From an uncultured Clostridium sp. (GTDB lineage Bacteria; Bacillota; Clostridia; Lachnospirales; Lachnospiraceae): a stretch of DNA of 64,000 bases. The stretch lies in the NCBI GenBank assembly GCA_900555045.1, contig USJW01000006.1, forward strand, positions 11,760 to 75,759, given 5' to 3'. This document shows, in pieces, positions 36,026 through 44,332 of the stretch (its first letter is position 1; each line of letters opens with the position of its first letter). The notes under the pieces were generated by a model that saw nothing but the letters and a program-made list of their open reading frames with translations, was not told where the DNA came from and searched no databases. A program made the translations under genes and the position numbers.

Positions 36026-36973
36026 TCATTTGCCGGAGAAGTGGGGGAATAAATCCAGCTGCTCATGGGGAGAGGCAAACTCCCGGCGGATGAGCGTCAG
36101 AAGGGTGTTCTCCGCCTCGCTGATCGTGGCATCCCGCCGGAAGATGGCGCAGACGGTCCAGCCGACGCCGCGGCCGGAGAGGGAGTAGGTTTTCAGGTGG
36201 GGCGCATGGGCGGACTGGCGGATGACATTCTGGGGGAGAATGGCCACGCCCAGCCCGGCCGCCGCCAGACTGTACAGCGCGTTGTTGGCGTCCAGCCTGC
36301 GAACGCTGGGCGGCACGATGTCGTAGTACTCGAAGAGCTTTTGCAGCATCTTGCCCAGGCCGGAGCGGGCGTTTGGGAGCAGCAGCGGCAGCTCGGACAG
36401 CGCCTCCAGGCGGAGCACCTGGTGATTTTCAGCAAGCAGGTGCCGGGGCTGCACCACGCCCTCCGCGGCCGCGGCCAAAAGCTCCTCCGTGTACAGGCCC
36501 TCGTAGCGGAAGCGGGGGTCCTGATCCACCTTGGTGAGTATACACAGATCCAGCTCCCCCCGGGCGAGCCGTTCCATCAGCTCCTCAGCGCTGGTGCTGT
36601 AGTAGTCCAGCTGGATGTGGGGGTAGAGGCTCTCATACTCCCGGAGAATCCGCGGCAGGATCTGGGCGGAGCGGTTGTGCGGGATTCCGATGTGCAGCTT
36701 CCCCGCGGCCTGGCGGGACACGTCGAGGCAGACCTTCTCCAAGTCGCGGCGGAGCCGCTTCATCTCCTGGGCCGTCTGCACATACTGTTCCCCGGCAAAG
36801 GTCAGCTTCAGGGGATAGCTGCTGCGGTCGAAGAACTTGGCGCCGAATTCCTGTTCCGCCTTGGACACCGCATAGCTCATGGTGGGCTGGGACACGCACA
36901 TGAGGCGGGCGGCCTCGGAGATGCTCCCGGTCTTGGCCACGGCCAGGATCTGCTCAATCTGATAAAAGTCCAT
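36026..36973 (-). CDS. LysR-family transcriptional regulator
   Basis: A 315-residue LysR protein with the helix-turn-helix at residues 1-60 (VAKTGSISEAARLMCVSQPT) and a CynR/CysB-like effector domain. It is transcribed away from the acylase/transporter pair at 37244-39649 across an AT-rich gap, so that pair is the likely target. The gene converges with the hydrolase gene on a shared terminator. Confidence 0.9.
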   Translation of the reverse strand: MDFYQIEQILAVAKTGSISEAARLMCVSQPTMSYAVSKAEQEFGAKFFDRSSYPLKLTFAGEQYVQTAQEMKRLRRDLEKVCLDVSRQAAGKLHIGIPHNRSAQILPRILREYESLYPHIQLDYYSTSAEELMERLARGELDLCILTKVDQDPRFRYEGLYTEELLAAAAEGVVQPRHLLAENHQVLRLEALSELPLLLPNARSGLGKMLQKLFEYYDIVPPSVRRLDANNALYSLAAAGLGVAILPQNVIRQSAHAPHLKTYSLSGRGVGWTVCAIFRRDATISEAENTLLTLIRREFASPHEQLDLFPHFSGK

Positions 36974-37243
36974 AAACTTCCTCCGTTATCCCGCGGTATC
37001 CGCGGATTTTTTTGCGCATGCACATAGATAAAAACTAATTATATTATACATATTCATGTATTTATTTCAATATAAAAAGGGGAGGGGGAGGGAAAATAAC
37101 AAAGATATATATAAATTTAGATAATTATATAAAATAATATCGATTTGATTTTATGATCTTCCTGTGCTGTAATAGTAGATAAGAAAAATGTGCGCGCATT
37201 TTGTCAGAACTACGGAGAAATGAGAGACAGGAGGAAGTTTGAG
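36974..37243. promoter_or_regulatory. AT-rich divergent control region
   Basis: This 270-base gap is far richer in A and T than its surroundings (for example TATATATAAATTTAGATAA near 37107). It lies between divergent LysR and acylase genes and must hold both promoters. I cannot fix a LysR box with confidence. Confidence 0.45.
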
Positions 37244-38314
37244 ATGGGATTTAAGGTAGTGGAGATCAGCGGGGCCACCCCTTACGAGAGAGGCGTTCAG
37301 CACGGGGAGGCGGCCAGGGAGCTGATCGCAAAGGGAATCAGCCGTTACCAGGAGAGCTTTGAGAAGGGCCAGAATGTGCCCTGGAAGCTGGTCCGCCAGA
37401 AGGCCATGGGCTACGTGCCCTTCCTTGAGAAGGATTATGAGGATCTTCTGGACGAGATCCGGGGAATCGGCAAGGGGGCGGGGATTGATTTCGAGGACAT
37501 GATGGTCCTAAACACCCGCTATGAGCTCCTAAAGTTTCCGATTCAGGAGTGCACCACCTTTGCGGTGATGCCGGAGGCGTCGGCAAATCACCACACCTAC
37601 CAGGGCATGAACTGGGACAATGTGGCGTGGATGAAGGACAGCTCCCTACTTCTGCGGGTGGACGAGCAGAACGGCATGCGCTATTTCTGCATGACCGAGG
37701 CGGGCCAGCTGATCCGCCATGGATTCAACAATTTCGGCATCGGCCTGGGCACCAACAACCTGCTCAGCACCGGGGACCGGGACGGCCTCGGGGTTCCCAC
37801 GAACTTCATGCGCCGGAGAATTCTGACCAGCAAAACCCTCGGGGAGGCGGTGGAGGCGGTGAACCGGGCGCCCAGAGCCATCTCCTGCAACCTGATGGTG
37901 GGCTCCGCCGCGGGCGACGCCACCGACTTAGAGGTGAATCCGGTGCGCCCCATCGAGGTGAAGCCGGTGAACGGAATTCTGACCCATGCGAACCACTTTG
38001 CGGTGGGGCGCGACATCTGCCGCAACAAGGGAGCCAATTTCCGCGACGTGCGCCTCTACTCTCTGCTGGAGAGAAAGCGCGGGGAGATTACCCCGGAGTA
38101 CATCATGGAGTGCTTGAAAGACCACTATAAGGCGGATCCCACCACCCATGAGGCCATCTGCAAGCACACGCCACGGCCGTACGAGAGCGTGGGCCAGGAT
38201 CCGGCCAAGGTGTCCGTGACCATCGCATCCCAGATTTATGATCTGGATGCGGGGGAAGCTTATATTTGCTGCGGGAACCCCTGTGAGGGGACGTATGTGC
38301 ATTATAAACTGTAG
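37244..38314 (+). CDS. C45-type N-acyl hydrolase/acyltransferase (AAT family)
   Basis: A 356-residue Ntn-hydrolase of the acyl-CoA:6-aminopenicillanate acyltransferase family. The self-cleavage site is seen as QECTTFAVMPEAS, making Cys103 the nucleophile, and YQGMNWDN follows as the usual oxyanion/Asp-Asn segment. Fungal relatives make penicillin; bacterial ones mostly cleave amide-linked acyl groups from small compounds. Start 37244 follows AGGAGGAAG. It sits 21 bases before a SLC13-type permease, so the pair may import and deacylate one compound. AGGAGG lies before the ATG. Confidence 0.85.
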   Translation: MGFKVVEISGATPYERGVQHGEAARELIAKGISRYQESFEKGQNVPWKLVRQKAMGYVPFLEKDYEDLLDEIRGIGKGAGIDFEDMMVLNTRYELLKFPIQECTTFAVMPEASANHHTYQGMNWDNVAWMKDSSLLLRVDEQNGMRYFCMTEAGQLIRHGFNNFGIGLGTNNLLSTGDRDGLGVPTNFMRRRILTSKTLGEAVEAVNRAPRAISCNLMVGSAAGDATDLEVNPVRPIEVKPVNGILTHANHFAVGRDICRNKGANFRDVRLYSLLERKRGEITPEYIMECLKDHYKADPTTHEAICKHTPRPYESVGQDPAKVSVTIASQIYDLDAGEAYICCGNPCEGTYVHYKL

Positions 38315-38335
38315 AAGACAGGGGGAAAATGGGTT

Positions 38336-39649
38336 ATGCAAAATGCGCTGTATTTCATTTTTGTGATACTGTTTTTAATCATCATTTTTAACCAGAAGCT
38401 CTCCAACGCCCTGCTGTTCCTGCTCCTGGCCCCGCTCATGATTCTGACGGGCATCCTGGACGCTTCCACCGTGTGGGGATTCTTCGCCAACTCTAGCGTG
38501 CTCCTGATGCTGCTCATCGGCGCGTACTCTTATCTGATGAGCATCGCGGAGTTTGACGATTTGATCGGCGAGACCTTTGAGCGCATGACCAAGGCGCTGA
38601 ACCTGAAGGGCAAAAACTACGAGCGGGGCCTGTACGGCATCGTGTTCGTGCTGGTGGCACTCTGTTCCACCGTCATGCAGAACGCCAGCGTGACCATGGC
38701 CATGGTGCCGGCGCTCTACGGGATCTCCCGCAGGATGAACATCAGCCGCTCAAAGCTGGTGCTGTTCGCCATCTACGCCTCCACCCTGGGCGGTGCCTGC
38801 ACCCTGATCGGGACGGACACCAACATCTACGCCAACGCGGCCCTGGAGGAGGCGGGAATCGCCACCTTTGGCATGTTCGACTTCGCATGGGTCGGCGTGC
38901 CCATCGCGGTCCTGGGCGGCCTGTACATGATCCTGTTCCACCATCTGGACAAGTCCTACGACGACATCCACGACGACGATGCGGCACCGGAAAAGCGGGT
39001 TCACACCGAGGAGGACATGGCCCGGATCAGACGGCAGAGAAAGGGAATCTGCCTGGGATTCTTCAGCTTTATCCTCGTGCTCCTGTTAAACAGCTTCGAA
39101 TTTTTCAAGGCGCTGAACTTTAACCCCTACGCCTACGGCATCCTGACGGTTGCGCTGCTGTACGTCTTCCGGTTCTTCCGCTGGAAGGATGTGCTGGCGG
39201 GGTTCAATTTTGAGAGAATGTTCATCTGTGTGGGCTTCCTGGCAGTGATCAAGATGATCACGACCAGCCCTCTGGGCGATGTGATCGGCCGGGTGTTGGA
39301 GCAGTCCATCGGAAACAACACAAACACCTACTTTATCTTCTCCGTGCTGTTCATCGTGACCGCGATCATCACGCAGTTCATGAACAACTTCACGGCCTGC
39401 GACGTAATCTGCCCCCTCGCCATCACGCTTGCCACCAGCCTCGGTGCGGACCCCAGGGCCTTCGTCATGGCGATCGCAATCGCAGCCGGGTGCGGCTATT
39501 TAACTCCCTTTGCATCCGGAACCAACCAGAGAATGTCCGTGTTCGGGCGCTCCACCGTGGTGGACTACATGCGCTTTGGCTGGCCGCTTATGGTGATTAC
39601 GTATGTGTGCGCGGTGGTGATATTGCCTAGGGTGTTTCCGTTCTTTTAG
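38336..39649 (+). CDS. SLC13/CitM-like anion permease
   Basis: A 437-residue protein with about 11 membrane segments. The repeat GACTLIGTDTNIYANAAL (near residue 157) and CGYLTPFASGTNQRM (near 384) match the two ligand-binding clamps (SNT/T-type) of the divalent-anion:sodium family, as also seen in ArsB-like and CitMHS proteins. It should move a carboxylate or other small anion; the substrate is not known. It lies with the C45 acylase under the divergent LysR. Confidence 0.82.
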   Translation: MQNALYFIFVILFLIIIFNQKLSNALLFLLLAPLMILTGILDASTVWGFFANSSVLLMLLIGAYSYLMSIAEFDDLIGETFERMTKALNLKGKNYERGLYGIVFVLVALCSTVMQNASVTMAMVPALYGISRRMNISRSKLVLFAIYASTLGGACTLIGTDTNIYANAALEEAGIATFGMFDFAWVGVPIAVLGGLYMILFHHLDKSYDDIHDDDAAPEKRVHTEEDMARIRRQRKGICLGFFSFILVLLLNSFEFFKALNFNPYAYGILTVALLYVFRFFRWKDVLAGFNFERMFICVGFLAVIKMITTSPLGDVIGRVLEQSIGNNTNTYFIFSVLFIVTAIITQFMNNFTACDVICPLAITLATSLGADPRAFVMAIAIAAGCGYLTPFASGTNQRMSVFGRSTVVDYMRFGWPLMVITYVCAVVILPRVFPFF

Positions 39650-39700
39650 AGGAGAAAATGGGGGAGTACGTCTTTAGGCAGTAATTTAGAAGAAAACAAA

Positions 39701-39749
39701 ACCTCCGCCCTGCATGGCTTAGACATGCCGGAGCGGAGGTACTTTTTTT
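39701..39749. terminator. Bidirectional terminator
   Basis: ACCTCCGC (39701-39708) pairs with GCGGAGGT (39733-39740), followed by seven T residues. On the other strand it ends in TTTTGTTTTC, serving the phospholipase-like gene too. Confidence 0.85.
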
Positions 39750-39794
39750 GAATGTGATCGGCCTGCTGGCGCAGCCTGCATGCGATTGCCGCGC

Positions 39795-40775
39795 TCATTC
39801 TTCGCAGAGCAACCCGCTGTGATAGGAATAATTTCCAATTTCATCCAACAACCGCTCCATGGACACCGGGTCCACGCTGGGGGTGCCGTCGATCATGGAA
39901 TTGATCATGTAGTAGATGGTGTCCAGCTTGCCGAGGGACTGCTTGAAGAGGTCCGGGAAGGAGGCCTGGGAGGCGATCTGCCGGTTCCAGGGGTTACACC
40001 AGGTCTCGTGGTGCAGGTTTAAGCTCCAGGCCGGGTCCTCCACCGTGTCGGTCACCAGCTTGTTGGAGGCAACCGGGTTCTTTAAGAAGAGGGACTCCAC
40101 GAACTCGATCTTGTTCTTTTTCTTCCCGTGGGGGTCCGCCAGCGTGCGGCAGCCGAAACGGATGGCCAGGATGGAGCGGTGGATCATGCGCGCCGTCACC
40201 TGGTAGTTGTTGCGGTAGCTGAGCGGGTAGTAGGTCTCGTTGATGCACTTGGAGAGAAAACGGGAGATAAACTGTATCTCCATGCCGTTTAGGCAGATGG
40301 TGGCCGCCTGGTTGAACTGGGACGGCTTTTTCTTTTTGTACTTGTGCAGGAGCAGGGCGTCGATGTCGTTCTCCAGCTGGGCATGGAGGCCGTGGTAGTA
40401 GCCGCCCGGATGGTCCACGTCGTACTGGATGCGGCCGTAGACGTAAGGGTGGCAGATGGAGTCGCCCACGTAGTGGCACAAAAAGCCGCACATGTAGGCA
40501 AGCCCTTCCTCGCGCTGCTGGCGGGACTCGATCTTCGTCAGGTTCTCAAAGCTGACCCGGAAGAAGCGGTTGACCAGGTGCTCATGCATGTGGGAGCCCA
40601 CGTTGCGGTGGTCCCGGTGGCGCAGGATCGGCAGGTTGTAGAAGAAGATATCGGGGCCCTGTAAACCCAGCTGGTAGAGCCAGCGGTATTTGGCGATAAT
40701 AAATTTTAAGGAGGTCTGGGGCATATCGTTGTATGCCTTCATACCCAGTATATAGTGAGTGGTAAACCCTGGCAT
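39795..40775 (-). CDS. Zinc-dependent phospholipase C family protein
   Basis: A 326-residue protein matching the zinc_dep_PLPC family by its His/Asp pattern: MPGFTTHYILG at the start, GLQGPDIFFY near residue 40, RNVGSHMHEH near 59 and FLCHYVGDSICHPYV near 97. Unlike secreted clostridial alpha-toxin it has no signal peptide, so it probably acts in the cytoplasm, on an unknown phosphate ester. I use the second ATG (40775), as GAGG lies 7 bases before it and only 1 base from the first ATG. Confidence 0.85.
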   Translation of the reverse strand: MPGFTTHYILGMKAYNDMPQTSLKFIIAKYRWLYQLGLQGPDIFFYNLPILRHRDHRNVGSHMHEHLVNRFFRVSFENLTKIESRQQREEGLAYMCGFLCHYVGDSICHPYVYGRIQYDVDHPGGYYHGLHAQLENDIDALLLHKYKKKKPSQFNQAATICLNGMEIQFISRFLSKCINETYYPLSYRNNYQVTARMIHRSILAIRFGCRTLADPHGKKKNKIEFVESLFLKNPVASNKLVTDTVEDPAWSLNLHHETWCNPWNRQIASQASFPDLFKQSLGKLDTIYYMINSMIDGTPSVDPVSMERLLDEIGNYSYHSGLLCEE

Positions 40776-40938
40776 TGGCATACCTCTTTTCTTTGTTAAT
40801 CTATATGATATTTTAGCATAATCGCATGGGAAATGCGAGGTGTAACCGCTAGAAAATTTTGTGAAATGTCATAGTTCGGCCGGGCTGTGAATAAGACAGA
40901 TAGTGAGGATGGCGGCCTGCGGCGCGGAGTGAAGAAAA

Positions 40939-42324
40939 ATGACATTTTTGGAACAGATACATCAGATGGTGTGGGGGCCATGGACGATGGCGGTGTTTCT
41001 GGGGGTTGGAATATTTTTCAGCGCCAAGAGCCACTTTTTTCAGCTGCGGGGATTTCCCTACTGGTGGAAGCAGACGGTGGGGAGTCTGGGAAAGAAGGAC
41101 GGGGCCCCGGAGAAGGCAGGCGGGGGCGGCAAGGGAATCAGCCAGTTTCAGTCCGTCTGCACCGCATTGGCTGCCACGGTGGGAACGGGAAATATCGCGG
41201 GGGTGGCGACCGCCCTCACCGCCGGGGGGCCGGGCGCTCTGTTTTGGATGTGGGTGTCCGCGTTTATCGGCATGATTACCGCGTACGCGGAGACCATGCT
41301 GGGGCTGCGCTACCGGTACCGGGGGGAGGACGGCCACTATATGTGCGGGCCCTACGTGTACATGGAGCGGGGGCTGGGGATCAAGGGGCTGGGCGTGCTG
41401 TACGGGCTCCTGTGCCTCCTGTCCTCCCTGGGCATGGGGAGCATGGTCCAGTCCAACTCGGCGGTGGGCACCATGGCCTTCAGCTGGCATATCCCCCCGC
41501 TCATCGGCGGCGCGGCGCTGACCATCCTCATCTGGATGGTGATCTGCGGCGGGATCGGGCGGATCGGCAATGTGGCCGAGAAGCTGATGCCCGCCGCCTC
41601 AGGGATCTACATCGTGTTCTCGCTGGTGGTGATTCTCTCCTGCGCAGAGCGCCTGCCCCAAGCCCTGGCCGCGGTGATAAGCGGCGCGTTCTCACCGTCG
41701 GCGGCTGTGGGCGGGGCTGCGGGCTATGGGATCAGCCGGAGCCTGCGCTACGGGATGGCGCGCGGCGTGTTCTCCAACGAGGCCGGGCTCGGGACCCTGG
41801 CCGTGCTGCACGGCGCGGCCGAGAACACCACACCCCAGAAGCAGGGGATGTGGGCGATGTTCGAGGTGTTCTTCGACACGGTGGTGCTCTGCACGCTGAC
41901 GGCCCTGGTGATCCTGTGCATGACCGGCGCGGCGCCGGAGTCGGTGCCGTACGAGGGAGCGGCGTTGGCCTCCTGGTGCTTTGAGGGGCGGCTGGGAGCG
42001 GCCGGGGAGTTTCTGGTGTCCGCCTCCATGGTGGTGTTCGCCTTTGCGACCATGATCGCCTGGTTCTACCTGGGAAAGCAGGCGGCCGCCTATGTGGCCG
42101 GCGCCCTGGGGCTGCGCGCAGACAGAAAGCAGGAATTTGTGGAAAAAATTTACCCGCTGCTCTACGCGGCCGCGGTCTTTGCGGGCAGCGTGAGCCGGCT
42201 GGACGTGGTGTGGACACTCTCCGATATCTGGAACGGACTCATGGCGTTTCCGAATTTGACGGCGCTGTTGTTCCTCGGCGGCCAGGTGACGGTGCCGGAC
42301 TGGCGGGGGAAGCGGAAAATTTGA
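40939..42324 (+). CDS. Alanine/glycine:sodium symporter (AGCS family)
   Basis: A 461-residue protein with about 11 membrane segments, carrying AGCS signatures: GVGIFFSAKSHFFQLR near residue 22, ATVGTGNIAGVATAL near 83 and GGPGALFWMW near 100, plus FSNEAGLGTL near 277. These proteins import alanine, glycine or related amino acids with sodium. No obvious partner gene is beside it. It ends in a strong terminator. Confidence 0.92.
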   Translation: MTFLEQIHQMVWGPWTMAVFLGVGIFFSAKSHFFQLRGFPYWWKQTVGSLGKKDGAPEKAGGGGKGISQFQSVCTALAATVGTGNIAGVATALTAGGPGALFWMWVSAFIGMITAYAETMLGLRYRYRGEDGHYMCGPYVYMERGLGIKGLGVLYGLLCLLSSLGMGSMVQSNSAVGTMAFSWHIPPLIGGAALTILIWMVICGGIGRIGNVAEKLMPAASGIYIVFSLVVILSCAERLPQALAAVISGAFSPSAAVGGAAGYGISRSLRYGMARGVFSNEAGLGTLAVLHGAAENTTPQKQGMWAMFEVFFDTVVLCTLTALVILCMTGAAPESVPYEGAALASWCFEGRLGAAGEFLVSASMVVFAFATMIAWFYLGKQAAAYVAGALGLRADRKQEFVEKIYPLLYAAAVFAGSVSRLDVVWTLSDIWNGLMAFPNLTALLFLGGQVTVPDWRGKRKI

Positions 42325-42338
42325 GAATATGGGAATAG

Positions 42339-42374
42339 AAAAGACGTACCATCCTGGCGGATGGTACGTCTTTT
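42339..42374 (+). terminator. Terminator after the AGCS symporter
   Basis: A perfect 16-base inverted repeat AAAAGACGTACCATCC (42339-42354)/GGATGGTACGTCTTTT (42359-42374) with a TGGC loop. Confidence 0.9.
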
Positions 42375-42401
42375 GGAATAAAAGTATTATTAAAGGGAGG
42401 A

Positions 42402-42425
42402 GAGCTGATAATTTCTTATCAGCTC
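42402..42425. repeat. Perfect hairpin with no T-run
   Basis: GAGCTGATAA and TTATCAGCTC flank a TTTC loop. It is not a terminator and there is no gene next to it. It could be an operator or a remnant of a further toxin locus. The remaining bases 42426-42673 hold nothing I can name. Confidence 0.5.
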
Positions 42426-42673
42426 GAGTATTATGAAAAAAATCTTGTAAGCGTTTTTTGGTGTAGTCGTTATCTCTAACTGACTATGGTTAAAGTATAT
42501 CCGGGAATCATGAATAGTTCGTGTTGATTGTGTAAAGAGTTTTTTAATGATCTGTGAACAGAATGTGAATGAGGTGGTGGGAATTCAGGGGATCGCGTTA
42601 TTTTTCCATTGGCTTCACACGTATTGTCTGGCCGAAAGTAGGACAAATTAAACAATAAGCGGGAATATTAGAA

Positions 42674-42702
42674 TTGAAAGATAGATAATCGTTTGATAAA
42701 AT
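42674..42702 (+). promoter_or_regulatory. Promoter of toxin gene 1
   Basis: TTGAAA (42674-42679), a 17-base spacer and TAAAAT (42697-42702), each one base off consensus. It gives a leader of about 66 bases. Confidence 0.65.
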
Positions 42703-42740
42703 AATCTACAGGGAACAATCATGTTATTACAAGGTGTTGG

Positions 42741-42766
42741 CCTTCCATTTTACATAAGATGGGAGG
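42741..42766 (+). promoter_or_regulatory. Hairpin burying the toxin 1 ribosome site
   Basis: CCTTCCAT (42741-42748) pairs with ATGGGAGG (42759-42766), one G-U pair, 10-base loop. It locks the Shine-Dalgarno GGGAGG, a usual feature of type I toxin messages. Confidence 0.6.
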
Positions 42767-42774
42767 TGGTGCGA

Positions 42775-42858
42775 ATGACATTTGACTTTAAGGATTTAAT
42801 GGCCTTTGGTATGTTCATTCTCGCATTACTGACCTTTATCTTAAAGATTAGTCAGTAG
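42775..42858 (+). CDS. Small hydrophobic type I toxin 1 (holin-like, TxpA/Fst-like)
   Basis: A 27-residue peptide: an acidic start (MTFDFKDLMAFG) and one strongly hydrophobic helix (MFILALLTFILKISQ). This is the pattern of the small putative holin-like toxins of Firmicutes, single membrane helices that damage the membrane when not silenced. GGAGGTGG precedes the ATG. A convergent antisense RNA overlaps its 3' end (42888-42984). The length is too short for usual gene finders. Confidence 0.72.
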   Translation: MTFDFKDLMAFGMFILALLTFILKISQ

Positions 42859-42887
42859 CGTTTTCTAAGTCCCGGAAACGGGAACAG

Positions 42888-42984
42888 AAAAACCACCCTT
42901 GTAAACTTGGCGGTTGAAAGGGTGGCAATTCTGTCATTTGAGTATTCGGCCAACCTCTTGTGTGAGGTGGTTGTTCCTTTTTAT
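42888..42984 (-). ncRNA. Antisense antitoxin RNA 1
   Basis: An antisense promoter (TTGAAT at 43019-43014, 17-base spacer, perfect TATAAT at 42996-42991) reads leftward into the toxin 1 message. It ends at a hairpin CCACCCTT/AAGGGTGG (42925-42918 with 42900-42893) followed by TTTTT. The predicted RNA is about 97 bases and overlaps the toxin message 3' part including its terminator. Confidence 0.68.
42950..42982 (+). terminator. Toxin 1 message terminator
   Basis: CAACCTC pairs with GAGGTggTTG (small bulge), followed by CCTTTTTA. Confidence 0.55.
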
Positions 42985-42990
42985 ATGTTT

Positions 42991-43019
42991 ATTATAATCA
43001 AACCATGCCCTAAATTCAA
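42991..43019 (-). promoter_or_regulatory. Antisense promoter 1
   Basis: On the minus strand TTGAAT, 17 bases, TATAAT. The same layout recurs after toxin gene 2, with the words TAATCAA and AATTCAAGT kept. Confidence 0.7.
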
Positions 43020-43353
43020 GTGATTTCTTCGAAAAGCCCAGTGGCCCCCTCTCATCGGTATTGCAAATTCAATGGCTTCATATAAAAATCATCGGGTTCA
43101 GGTTAAAATTTCCAGCTGCCCTTGTCATTTCCTAAATAAAAAATTAAGGTAGCGTCAATATTTTATAAGTAGAATATACCTAAAAACTGACCAGTTTTTA
43201 GGAGTGTGGGTTCTAGCTTTATTTCAGGTTTATGCTGCAAAACATATGTTCTGACAGTAAAATTATGCTTAGGAAAGCACTCCCGACAGGAGTGGCAACC
43301 TCCCGGAATCTGTAACCGGTTCGCCGGAATACATAGGAAAGGAGGTAGCGCCC
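43020..43353. other. Intergenic stretch between the two toxin loci
   Basis: It contains a 24-base palindrome CCTAAAAACTG/CAGTTTTTAGG (43179-43202) and an anti-Shine-Dalgarno pair: GC-A-ACCTCC (43295-43303) against GGAGGT-A-GC (43341-43349). The leader of toxin gene 2 must start here. I cannot place a convincing -35/-10 pair. Confidence 0.55.
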
Positions 43354-43563
43354 ATGACAGCGTATGAGATTATTTCAATTTTCATAGGGATATTGGCTCT
43401 GCTGATGTCCTCTGTCCGCTTGATTGTAGCAATTATCGCCTTTCCCGATAAGAGAAATAAGCGTAAACAATCGCCCGCAGGCTGCGCCAGCGGCCCATTG
43501 CACTCAATAAAATGCCCACCCTGTCTGACACACAGGATGGGCGGCGTCCGTAAGGACAAATAA
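43354..43563 (+). CDS. Small hydrophobic type I toxin 2 (holin-like)
   Basis: A 69-residue protein whose N-terminus (MTAYEIISIFIGILALLMSS, then VRLIVAIIAFPDKRNKRK) is the usual holin-like toxin layout, one membrane helix then a basic tail. The extra C-terminal 33 residues are encoded across the antisense hairpin and may be non-essential. AAAGGAGG precedes the ATG and can pair with ACCTCC 40 bases upstream. It does not resemble toxin 1 closely beyond the plan, so the two loci are not a recent duplication. Confidence 0.72.
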   Translation: MTAYEIISIFIGILALLMSSVRLIVAIIAFPDKRNKRKQSPAGCASGPLHSIKCPPCLTHRMGGVRKDK

Positions 43564-43613
43564 GCATTCATTCCGAGTGGCATCCACTTCTAGAGTGGGT
43601 GCTTTCTTTATGC
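43506..43613 (-). ncRNA. Antisense antitoxin RNA 2
   Basis: A minus-strand promoter (TTGAAT at 43648-43643, 17-base spacer, TACAAT at 43625-43620) starts an RNA running leftward across the toxin 2 3' end. It ends at hairpin GCCCATCCTGT/ACAGGGTGGGC (43542-43532 with 43524-43514) followed by ATTTTATT. Predicted length about 108 bases. Confidence 0.66.
43580..43609 (+). terminator. Toxin 2 message terminator
   Basis: GCATCCACT (43580-43588) pairs with AGTGGGTGC (43594-43602), one G-U pair, followed by TTTCTTT. Confidence 0.75.
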
Positions 43614-43619
43614 ACTTTT

Positions 43620-43648
43620 ATTGTAATCAATCAATTCTTAAAATTCAA
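43620..43648 (-). promoter_or_regulatory. Antisense promoter 2
   Basis: On the minus strand TTGAAT, 17 bases, TACAAT. Confidence 0.65.
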
Positions 43649-43806
43649 GTCCTTTTAAGGGGTTACCCGCAATTATTCCGCCCAGTTTGCTCCCATATTC
43701 CGTCGCTCCCTGCCCAACCGTCTGGACAAATGCCCCGGAATTTGCTATAGTTGAACAAGACAAAAAAGGGCCGGCAGTCCGGTCCGCAGCTAAAGGAGAA
43801 ACGCAT

Positions 43807-44325
43807 ATGAGCAATCCGGTTGTTACAATTACAATGGAAAACGGCGATGTGATGAAGGCGGAGCTTTATCCGGAGATCGCGCCCAACACAGTGAACAATT
43901 TTATCAGTCTGGTAAAAAAAGGATATTATGATGGCCTGATCTTTCACCGCGTGATCCGCGGGTTTATGATTCAGGGCGGCTGCCCCCAGGGCACAGGAAT
44001 GGGCGGCCCGGGCTACTGCATCAAGGGTGAGTTCAGCCAGAACGGCTTTAAGAACGACCTGGCACATACGCCGGGCGTGCTGTCCATGGCCCGCGCTATG
44101 GCGCCCAACTCCGCTGGTTCTCAGTTCTTTATCATGCACAAGACCTCTCCCCACCTGGACGGGGCGTACGCCGCGTTCGGCAAAGTGACTGAGGGCCTGG
44201 ACATTGTGGACAAGATCGCAGGCGTGCAGACGGACTACAGTGACCGCCCGTTGACCCCGCAGAAGATCAAATCCATGACCGTGGACACCTTTGGGGTAGA
44301 GTATCCGGAGCCGGTGAAGTGCTGA
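43807..44325 (+). CDS. Cyclophilin-type peptidyl-prolyl isomerase
   Basis: A 172-residue cytoplasmic cyclophilin with FHRVIRGFMIQGGCPQGTG near residue 46 (catalytic Arg in FHRV) and NSAGSQFFIM near residue 98. It speeds cis-trans proline isomerisation in protein folding. AAAGGAG precedes the ATG at 43807; earlier in-frame starts have no site. It is followed after 7 bases by a GNAT gene. Confidence 0.95.
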   Translation: MSNPVVTITMENGDVMKAELYPEIAPNTVNNFISLVKKGYYDGLIFHRVIRGFMIQGGCPQGTGMGGPGYCIKGEFSQNGFKNDLAHTPGVLSMARAMAPNSAGSQFFIMHKTSPHLDGAYAAFGKVTEGLDIVDKIAGVQTDYSDRPLTPQKIKSMTVDTFGVEYPEPVKC

Positions 44326-44332
44326 TAAGCGC

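Noticed and set aside
36065..37027. 320-residue forward frame opposite the LysR gene
   Set aside because: It is Gly/His/Leu-rich and exactly antisense to a full LysR protein.
42402..42425. Perfect hairpin as a terminator
   Set aside because: No T-run follows, and the symporter already has a strong terminator 28 bases upstream. Kept only as an inverted repeat.
43354..43563. Prophage holin
   Set aside because: No phage genes are near. Size, antisense RNA and buried ribosome site fit a type I toxin instead.
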